From Mesostigma viride (Eukaryota; Streptophyta; Mesostigmatophyceae; Mesostigmatales; Mesostigmataceae): DNA of 35,148 bases. Each line of letters starts with the position of its first letter. Within the stretch, counting starts at the first letter, position 1. Both the position numbers and the translations under genes were made by a program. Shown here in pieces: positions 1-10,300 of the stretch. The notes under the pieces were generated by a model. It was not told where the DNA came from. It saw only the letters and a program-made list of their open reading frames with translations, and searched no databases. The stretch is from contig RPFO01000090.1 of the NCBI GenBank assembly GCA_009746045.1, positions 132,501 to 167,648 of the forward strand, written 5' to 3'.

Positions 1-1078
1 GGTGTCGGAGCTAGGGGGCATCATGTTCATCACCGCGTCAACGCAGCTGCGGATATTCTCATCCACACACGGGAGCATTCTGGTCCCTCCCACCCCGACG
101 ATGCCCGGTGGAGACTTACTTCCGGCAACACAGTCTGACCATGCCATCGTGCGGGAGACTGCCAGGTATGGCGCTGACACGGGTGTTTCTTCTTTGGCGC
201 TGACAAGAGTCAATCTGCTTTAGAGCTGACAAGGGTTAATCTACGGTAACTGTCGGATAGCATATAGGGTGCAGCTCGGGACAGACAGATGGCGGACCGT
301 GACGATGTCTAGCCTGTGCTGGTTGACAGTCTCATGGGTGTCATTATACTATAGGGATGACAAGCCTTTGATGATTGTCTCATGGATATGATGGTATCGA
401 AATGGCAAGCCTGCGGTGGTTGTCTCATGGATACCATGGTCACTCTATTACAGTAATGGCTAGCCTGTGTCGTCAAATGGAGATTGCGGACCTTTGAATG
501 AGACAATACCCATGAGACAACCAGCTCAGGCTTGCCGTCACTCTAGTATAGTGACCATGACACCCATGAGACAACCAGCACAGGCTCCACACGGTGAGGA
601 TTTGCACCATAGCCTCCATGGAATGCCACATTGTTAAGCGGTTGGGGGCCATTAACGACCAGGATATGATGCATCTATGGAACACACCCATTGTGTGGCT
701 GGGGCGGTTCGTGCGGCCGTTTGCCCATCTACTGGCCATCTTCTGTCCGCATGCTGTGCAATAGCTACTGCTGGTGCAGGAAGACCACGCCTTTGGATGC
801 GAATTTTTCTTGATTTTCTTTTTCATACGTGAATCGGTACCTGCTACTTTCCTGTTGACTGTTCTTTCACTGTCATGCTTTAAACATACACTTACACTCA
901 CTGTCATGCTTTACACCGAGTTGATGCTTTACACGTGGCATCCACTAACCGCTTCTTCATCATCAATCCTTTCTTCTTTCTAATCATTGTCACGGAACCC
1001 CTGGCATGGCACCGCTGCCACCACGTCATGCTAATTCTGTCGGCTGCAACCACGGCGTTGTAACTCCGGCAAACACAG
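1..1078. other. Leading 1.08 kb without a supportable gene; probably intron of the phosphodiesterase gene
   Basis: No convincing exon was found here. The stretch ends in an AG acceptor at 1077-1078 that opens the first recognised phosphodiesterase exon, so at least its right end should be intron. The first ~115 bases are open in more than one frame on both strands and show no recognisable domain, so I cannot tell whether they hold an upstream exon or part of a gene on the other strand. An inverted repeat cluster occupies 311-586 (listed separately). Confidence 0.5.
311..586. repeat. Inverted cluster of a ~45-50 bp repeat
   Basis: Three degenerate direct copies of a unit containing GTCTCATGG lie at about 329, 378 and 422. 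Two copies in the opposite orientation (CCATGAGAC) lie at about 509 and 563. The outermost arms, 311-354 and 541-586, are close reverse complements, so the segment could fold into a long imperfect hairpin. It resembles a short foldback repeat. No flanking target duplication was seen. Confidence 0.7.
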
Positions 1079-1382
1079 GCGCATGAACAACACCTACCGG
1101 GACGACCTGTTCGTACGCCCGATCGAATTGGTTGCGCACATCTCTGGCCACGGCCGCTACTTCCTCTCCAGCCAGCCGGTCACCCACCTGGGTCTCCGCC
1201 TCATCATTTTCCTCACGGTCCCCGTGAGTGCGTTCCGGGGGGACATCGACGCTGCGCGCGACAAGTCGATCCGGGTGACGGCACTCGCTGCCGTGGGTGT
1301 TTTCGTGGCCGGCATGATTGGCATCATCCTGTCGACGATGATCATGTCCAAGTCGTTCCGGCAGATCACGAAGCAGAACGAC
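1079..1382 (+). CDS. PDE exon 1 (first recognised): Cache-like end plus transmembrane helix
   Basis: Acceptor AACACAG ends at 1078; donor GTGAGT starts at 1383, phase 0. The translated segment contains [19 protein letters not shown], the pattern that closes many Cache/dCache sensor domains just before the membrane. A hydrophobic helix of about 20 residues rich in A, V, G, I and M follows, then a basic/polar stretch ([11 protein letters not shown]) like a cytoplasmic juxtamembrane segment. A Met at 1083 could be a start, but the domain is clearly truncated there, so an upstream exon is likely. Confidence 0.78.
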
Positions 1383-4300
1383 GTGAGTGCTAATTATAGT
1401 GTCGGTAATAGTGTGAGTGCTAATAGTAACGTGGGTGCTAATGATGTGTTCATAAGCGTGTGAGTGCTAATAATTACGTGAGTGCTCATAATAGTGTTTG
1501 TATGAAGGCAGTGCACATGAGGGGGTACGGAGCATCAGGGATCTGGCACAAGGACGCGCTTGCTAGTGATGGTGTCACCGTCAGCATCAGCGTGCGAGGG
1601 CGCAAATAGCGAGTGGTAGTGCAATGCCCTTGAGGGTGCGGTGCGCAGCATCATGGAGCAGAGGGACGCAAGTGCTAGTCATCATTCAAAAATAGAGGTT
1701 GTGCACATGATGTGGTGCCAAGTTCGCACTCCGGTTGCGAGCACGAGTGCCCACCCGGAGCATGTCACCAAGCAGTACTACTTGGGTTTTGAGGAGCAAG
1801 CACGGGTGCTAGCTACTTGGGTTTTGAGGAGCAACACGGGTGCTAGCTACTTGGGTTTTGAGGAGCAAGCACGGGTGCTAGCTACTTGGGTTTTGAGGAG
1901 CAAGCACGGGTGCTAGCTACTTGGGTTTTGAGGAGCAACACGGGTGCTAGCTACTTGGGTTTTGAGCAGCAAGCACGGGTGCTAGCTACTTGGGTTTTGA
2001 GGAGCAAGCACGGGTGCCAGCTCAGATACCTAGAGTAAATAGCAGCGTCCGTTCCTGAATGAATACCAGAATGTGCTCCAGCACCAACCTCCGGTGGTAA
2101 CTTTCTTTTCTCTTATCGACCAGGTGCCTGCGCAACCAGCGCACGTGTGCTCCTGTGATGGACCCCACGCATGCTCCTGCGGACAAGACAACCAAACGTT
2201 CATGTCCTTCCCATCACGCACACACTTACACGCATGCATCAACACACCTACAAGTAACATTCTAAGTGTGCACCCTCACACCCGCATTGTCCACTACCCC
2301 GCCATTGTCCACCACCCAATGCCCGCCCCTACCCACCCCCCAACCCTCACCCCCATGCACCCGACGCCTGTCGCCCATGCAGATGCTGCGCCTCAAGTTG
2401 CAGATGACAGGGCAAGGCGACGATCTCGGCTGGTCCATGGTGGACATGGGCACCGCAAGCGAGAAGCTTCACGCGATGATCCGCACGCTGCAGGCGGGGC
2501 GGGCGCTGACGCAGCAGCAGGTCACGCAGATGCAGGAGCTCATCAACGTGGATGACATGCACAAGCCGCAGTTCCTGCGCACCCTGCAGGTGGGTGGGGA
2601 AGCGTGCCAATAAGGCCCATTTCCTTCTCGCTAGTGGATGGGATGAGGCGAGCCGGCGACGCACGAGGTCACAATGGTTACTGCATGTCACCGGCTTCCG
2701 CTGTTAAATCATGCCCCGTTTGGAATCATGCTTCTCGCAGCTGGGTGGCACAAACGCAGAATGGGAGTAGCACCCACCGTGGGATCCCGCCTCCAACTCC
2801 GGTCCACCCGGCTCATGTTGGCAATCGCTGCCCCCCGCCCCCCGCCCCCCACCCCCCTTCCGGCTTGTACCATTATCGCAAGTCTAACCCCCTTTCAAGG
2901 GGTTGCTTTTCGAAGCCGTAGGGGGATAATGTTGGCGTGCGATGATGTTGCTGAAGAGGTTGGCTTGCAGTGGTGTTGCCCACCCTCCACCACCACCCAC
3001 CCCCTTCAACACAAAACTCGATGAAGTCTGTCTCATGTTCCCCCCTGCCCCCCCCCTAACACACACATGAACCTTGATGAAGCCCGTTTTTCCCCCCAAT
3101 GTTCGGCCCTCCCCCCAACCAACCTTGATGAGCCCCGTCTCTCCCTTCTATTGCCCCCCCCCTCCTCCCCCTCCCTCGTTGTCCTCACGCCTCCCCCCCG
3201 CCCCTTCTTGTCCTTGCCCCCATCTCCCCCTTCCCACCCCCCCACCCCCCCGCAGGACCACGGTAACACCGAGGCTATCGTGGACAAGGAAACCGGGTCC
3301 TGGCTCTTCTCGCTCATCAACGTGGGCGCGTCCAGCCGCAGCATGTTTGCGACCAAGTTCCGCAAGCAGGGCCAACGCCACCGCGTGTCGAGGGATGGTT
3401 CCGAAAGCACGAGCAGCACAACTGACACGCGCGACATGAGCACGCACCAAGCGGTCATGGGCTCCAAGGCCAGCGAGGACGAGGACGACGTCTCCGAGCA
3501 CATCATCGACGTGGAGGCGTTGCTGGCCGTCGGCAACCAGGCACGCGGTGCGCCGCGTGTGCCCGAGGACTTGGAGGCCGGAGAGAGCGCGGACGTGGGT
3601 GGCGGAGGCAGGGGATTGGGCGGGGGTGGGGGTGGGAGCGGGGGTCCTGTCTACTTCTCAACCCTCTTGAGCTCCATGGTCACCCTGCAGGACATGTCCC
3701 TGGAGGAGGAGCCCGTGGGGGCCCCGGCGCCGGACTTGGCTGCTGGCGGCGCGTTGGCGCAGCAGCTGGCCAAGTTGGGCTCGTGGGAGCTCGATGCCTT
3801 AAAGCTGGCGGACGTGTCTTCGGGTCGCCCGATCCTGTTTGTGGGCTACACGGCGCTGCACACGTGTCGGCTCATGCACGAGTTTGCGCTGCCAAAGGAC
3901 AAGCTCGTGCGCTTCCTGCTGGCGCTCGAGCAGTGAGTTCTTTCTTGCATCCGGTGCAGGAATGGAAGGGTGGAATGCGTGTAGCACATGGGTTCGATAG
4001 CAGCAAGGGGTGTTGCGCCACAGGACAAGCTCGTTCGCTTCCTGCTGGCGCAGGAGCAGTCAGTGACTTTTTGCGCCTGGCACAGGGATAGAGGTGTGGC
4101 TAGCAGCTAGTTCTGGTATGGCAAGAGACACATATTTTTTGGTGTTTGAGCAGTGACTGCTGTCTGCGTCCGGCACATGACTTTAAGTTGTGTATGTATG
4201 CTATGTGCAATGTAGTGAATGCTCACTGTGCAGTATCAGAATGGACGAGAGCAGCAAGGTGTGTTGTGCCAAGGAGCAGCAACTTGTGTGCTTTAGGGCG

Positions 4301-7300
4301 GCATGCTGGAACGATTCGTGTCTTCTCATCTTGCACCTTTTTTGTCATGTAAATTTTTACCGACCGATTACCGACCACTCTAGCGTTGGGGGTCTTGTTT
4401 TTGACCGGCTGTAGAAGGGCACACAGAATCATGCGCACCACGGGTGGCGGCAAGACACTCCCGTAACGGTGGGTTTGCCGCTTCTCTTACCCGCCACTGC
4501 TTATTGTCTCTACTTACCGTGGCCCTTGTGGCACTCACTAGTGCCCTCCGTTGTGATAGTCCTTTGCCATGATCACTAGTGCTTCCATTGCTTTTCAATT
4601 GTAGTGGTTGTTGTCGCCATTACTCTGCTCACGGCTGCCTTTCTTCTGTCCTTTATTTTTGAAGTGTCGTTGCCAGGATCGTGCAGGTCCCAGTCCTTTT
4701 GCCATGACGATGGCTGCCCTTGGTGCATACCTGTCCTTTCCCTTTGCCTTCCCCATTACATTTCTCATTCACCGTACTCATCATGGCCCCTGATAATCGT
4801 CAGTCTTGTCCCAATCTATATATATTCACCATGGCATCTTGCTCTTCTAGTTCTCGCCATTATCGAGTCCTGCCTTTTTAAATAGTCGTCATGGCTCCTT
4901 TCCCCTAACCATCTCCTCTAGCCGGTAACTTATCATCGCTCCATCACTGTATGCTTGTTTTCGCTCGTTACCGTTCTTGTCACGGCCCTTCTGCCCAATT
5001 TATTTCTACATCACTAGGGGTATGCCCCCCCATGCCATGTACCATTCTGCCGCGCACATCGCGGATGTCGCGGGCAGCCTGTACCACCTGTTGCGGGAGA
5101 GTGGCGTGAGCCAGCATCTGCGCCGCATTGATGAGCTGGCGGCCATGTGTGCGGCGCTCATGCACGACTATAAGCACCCAGGGGTGAACAACGACTACAT
5201 ACAGCGAACGGGGGGCGAGCTGTCTTACCGATACAACGACGTGTCCATTCTGGAGGTGAGGTTGCTTAGGGTTGAGCATAATGTGGTTTTATCCTTGTCC
5301 ATAAATTGCGTTCTTCTTTAAAATATCTGTATACCCGTTTTGGGACCGAAGCGACGTCATAGATGTGACATGCCATTCTATTAGCGTCTCATTAAAAGCA
5401 TGCCCCAATTAGAAGGTTGTCTAACCATCTAAAGGCCAGGTCAACCCCAAGGGTACCCATGATACTTGCGGTCCAGGTATGTGGTGAGTACTCATAGTAG
5501 CAGCATGTTTATTCTCCATCAATGGCCTGGCTGAAGAGTTTTGTGATGGTGGGCTTTGGGGCAACTGAGAGAGAGCCCTGTTGTCAATGTATTGCTACTG
5601 TCACTTGGTTGCTATCGTCAACGTCGGCACAGAAAGCATCATCAGCACGCTGCCCGCATGAACATGGTCACCATTCTTGTCCGCGTCAGGATCAGCATCA
5701 TGCCAGCACATCGTCAACACTACTCTCATCATCGTCCACAGCACGACCACCATCATCAGCGCCATTGTCAGCATCACGGTCGTAGTCATCAGCAGCACTG
5801 GCGTCAACATAGACGCCAGCATAAGCAGGCCTTGTCGTCATTATTGTCCTGGCGACTGGCGTTGAGATTCTCGCCAAGCTCATTACTGTCACTATTATCG
5901 AAATCCGTTTTACTATACCCATTATTATCACAAGTTTAATTGCTGCCAGTGCCAACTAACCCAGTTAGTAGTAGCAGTAGATAATTGATGACGCCTGGCA
6001 TTGACGCCATCCACAATATTGACAATGTGTCGGTCATGGACGTAATAGCGGGGTTTCTTGGTATCTTGTCGTTGTCGATGTCTCATCCCATTGGCGACTA
6101 CAAGCCTTGGAGATGCAGCATCCGCAGTGTCTTTCTTTCCAGAGTCCTTTTTAGTACCGTGCACGGCCCATTCAGAATGAGACCGTTTAGAGGGCATTGC
6201 CACTTTTATTTGTTTACCTCTTTACATAATTGGCTCATGTCGTTTGTTTATCGCGTAACCGTTCGAATCCGCATTGTGCACTTTGACCTGATACGAGGGA
6301 GTATTAGCACCGAACCTATCACTTGTTTCGAGTCTAGCAGGCAAAAAACGTTCTTGGGAGAACATAATTTCTATGGCAAGCGCGCTTGGGTGACTATTTT
6401 GGGTCACCACCAAAGGAAGGCTTCCAGCAAAAAATAAATAAATATATTAAATGCCTGGATTCGGACTGACGCTGCGGGATGGATGGACTGGGGTCGGGGC
6501 CATGGGCCGCGGCTTGTTGCTGATGGGATGCGGCTTGTTGCTTATGGCACGCGGCTTGTGCATGTGGCAGAATTACCACCTGAGTGAGGCCTTCAATCTC
6601 CTCCGCGACGACAAGTGTCACTTCCTGAAGCACCTGGGTACCACCGAGTTTGCTGACATCCGACACTCCATCATTGAGGTGAGAATACGACACGAGTTCA
6701 TGGATACGACTTCTCTTTTCAGCTGAAGGGACGAGATTGGTCGAGGGTGAGGTAAGAACCTTGGTCAGTGCACTTTCTGCCAGCATCAACCTTTTAATTG
6801 GGGGGGGGGGAGGGAGAGGGGGGGGCGCCAGATCACGAATTCAGCCCCGCAGCCGCATGAAAGCACTGACTGGAATATTATATTCTAAAGGGTTGTCCAG
6901 GGGGGCATCGGTCAATAATGTATGGCCCACCAGCTCCCATGAGTTGTGAGTTGTGCCTTGTTGCCTGTGGGAGATCTCACCTTTTGTGTGTAGGTGTGTG
7001 GGGGGGGGGGGGGGGGCTTTGGTGGCCTTCAGTTGTTGCGAGCCATGGCTAGCTACCCAGGTCTTTTTACCGACGGCAAGCAGCCTGGTGGGTGGGTGGG
7101 TGTAGGCATGCTGGTGGTGCGTGCGTGGGGGTGGGGTACCATGGTGGGCGTGCGTGTGAGACAGCAAATGGGGAGAGAATGGGGAGAGAGAGCGCGTGAA
7201 GGGAGCGAGAAAATGATGAGAGAACGGAGCGGCAATGAGAGGGGACCATGGGACTGCTGCAGCCCCACCATCTTTCTCCGCCCTCGTAACCACTGGATTC

Positions 7301-10300
7301 TGTTTTTCATTCGTTTTTTGGCTCCGTGCCCCCCTGTTCCCATGGCTGCCTGCCCACCTGTATCACGGCTCACCCCATGATTCCTGCATGGCGCTGTTTC
7401 CCTTGGCCCCTCTGTCGCCCCTTTCTCCACGTCCTCCTGTTTGCCCCCCAGATGGTGCTCGCGACGGACCTCAAGCGCCACTTCGCGCTGCTGGACGCGT
7501 TCAAGAGCAGGCTGCTCAACCTGCAGGACAAGCCGTGGGACAAGGATAGCGAGACCGACCGGCTGCTGCTGCTGCGCATGGCTATCAAGATCGCCGACCT
7601 GGGGTGGGTTGCCGATAAAATGTGGTTTTGGAGTTGATAAGGAAAAGGCACAGGCCATCGAGATCATTGACCTCGGGTGGGTGGCCCCTATAAACAAACA
7701 CGATGGGTAGTGAAAGGCACAGGAGTGTATAGCCTTTTGGGCGTTTGTTGGTAAAAAGCAACGGCATTGCCATAAAGATTACAGACCTGGGGTGCGTGGC
7801 AGGGAGAAAAGGTTTCTGTTGGAGAAGAAATGGGGGGAAAGGGGGAGGGAGAAGGGGGGGTGGGGAGCAGGTTCAAGCACGCCCGCGGATGTTGGGATCG
7901 CAGTGCCAGTTAGTCCAAATTGGTACAGACCTAGGGCCCCGGGGCAGGGTTTGGAAGTAGCATGCCAGGTGACTTCGCAGCGAAGGGGTAATAATAGATG
8001 GACCACTGGGGCTGAACGGCATCGCGAGTCTGCAGGCCAGGGCCCAGAAATGCGGGGGTAGAGGGGGGGAAGCAATTATTGAGAGGGGGAGAGCAATTGT
8101 TGAGAGAGTGTAAAGCCCGGCTCTTTCTATTTGTTGCACGAGGATGTCTCCTTCCATGCCTGGCACGATTGACGTCATGCAACAGCAGTCTATCACTCGT
8201 CAACACTTTCTCTGCCAATGGCAGGGCGTGTGCCGCAATGGGGGTTCCAACGCAGACGCCTTTGGCGAGCTCAATTCTGTTTGTAAATTGGCGAGCTATA
8301 TTTCTGTTGGTATTTGGGCGAGCGTCTACTTGATATTTTGCCGTGGTGACGAGCTGGGATCTGGGATCTATGCCTGACCGGCTGTGGAAGCAGCAGTGGT
8401 GACTCAACTCTGAAAGGACGGACTGGTGATGCTAGGGTGCTTCTGGCGCGGGAGGCCGGGCTAGTGTGCCCCTGGGCTTTGCTTACTCTCTTTTTTCCTA
8501 CATGCCACGTGCGCGTGCGGGCAGCCACGCGTGTAAACCGCTGGCGATGCACAAGGTCTGGACGGGGCTCATCGTCGAAGAGTTTTACGTGCAAGGGGAC
8601 TTGGAGAGATCCGCTCAGATGCCCATCTCCCCCTTCATGGACCGCAACAACAACAATGTGCCCAAGGCCCAGGTATGTGCCTGGTTACTGTCATACCAGT
8701 AGCGCTATTCAGCAAAACAGACACGCACGTTCATGGACCGCAACAACATCTGCCCGAGTGCGCAGATTTGTGCACTGTTCTGCATTATACGAGTACTCCG
8801 TACACCTGGCGCACACACGTGTACATGTCATGGACCGCAACAACAACTGTGTGCCCGAGGCGCAGGTGCGCTCCGTGCCAACTGAACCGTGTAACTGTTC
8901 AATACCCAACGGTTGCTCAGACTGCCTCAGCCTACTTTTCTAGATTAATAAGCGAATGGCTCTGATTTCCCTGCTATTGACCTTGAAATGGGCCGATGCC
9001 TTCCCCCTGGAGAGGATTTTTCTTATCTTCCTCTATTTGTGCCATGGGTTGGGTGGTCATGCACTGGGGGGGGGGTCTCAGTTACCCTGGGGTCTGGGAC
9101 AGGCCTGATTAGGGTTGGGGAGAGGCCCCCGGGTAATTGAGGACAGGCCTGTTATCTCCCGCATGGCCTCCACTATCGCACTGCAAGGAAAACGCTTCGA
9201 GTGAAGTATAGCCTCCCGTGTAGCCTCCCATACACCGCCAACTTGTGTTGCGTTGAGGTAGCGGTGTCCGCCCACCCCTTACTCCCGTGATGCAGCCCCC
9301 CCACCCCGCCCCCCAGTTCACCCCCTTGAGGGCATTCCAGACTGCCTCGTTCCCACGCTCTGCATGGTCGTGCATGGGTGGATGATTGAAGTGGACTGCT
9401 AGAAAGTGGATGACCTGGCTGCTGTCTGACATGACTCTTTGTGGCTGGTCAACTGGATAACTGAGGCACGCGGGGGAGTTCTTGATGGGCTAAGCCACTT
9501 TCAAATCTCTAGAATGCCATATTCGTTCTATTGTTCGTTTTGCTATCGTTCTATTGTTCTCATGCCCATTCCCTTTATTCCTCATACACTTGACATGCCC
9601 GTTCTCTTAGAAATTTGTCAGAAAGACCCAATGGCAAGATTCTAACTTAATTTCTCTCTGCACGTTTCCTCCTCACGCATGTTTGTGTCTGCGCCGCTTG
9701 TTCCTTGCTTGGTCCCGCTGGTGCTGACTTCTGTCACCTGCAGCACGGCTTCATCCACTTCCTGGTATTCCCGCTCGTGGAGGCCTGGGTCAAGGTACGG
9801 TCCTCCCACATCCACAGCCTATGTGATTTCGAACCCTACTTGGCATGGAATCGGTACTGCAAGGCCTGGGTCCTTGTGGGACCCCGCTCCTGGAGGCCTG
9901 GGTGAGGGTACATGGGCATGAGGATGTCGATTGCGACAAATGATAGCCTAGGATTATCATATCCTTACATGATTAGCCCTGGGTGTTCGTGTGTGCGTGG
10001 TAGTATGTAGATGGGTCGAGGTACAGTCCTCACACACGCCTGCGTGATGAAGCAAGCAGTGGCGTTGTCAGTATAATGGCCCTGTTTGGTGTTGACCCCA
10101 GGTATTACGCATGACGCCTCGTGAGATTCATGGCTTGTATTTGCCCTTCGGCTATACTCGTTTTGTAGTGCCGTCGAACTAGAAATGTCACAGCTGACAT
10201 GCCCTGGGGGAACACGCTGCGCTCTGTCTCATTTCTCGTCGAGCAAGTCAAGCGTGAAGGGACCCCAGCTAGCCTGGGGGTTCGTTGCACTAGTTGTCCA

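Noticed and set aside
1641-1916. 91-codon frame over the minisatellite
   Set aside because: Translation of the 35-bp repeat, which happens to be open; it lies in an intron.
5985-6437. 150-codon + strand frame in PDE intron 4
   Set aside because: Interrupts the phase-0 exon 4 to exon 5 join and has no PDE or other motif.
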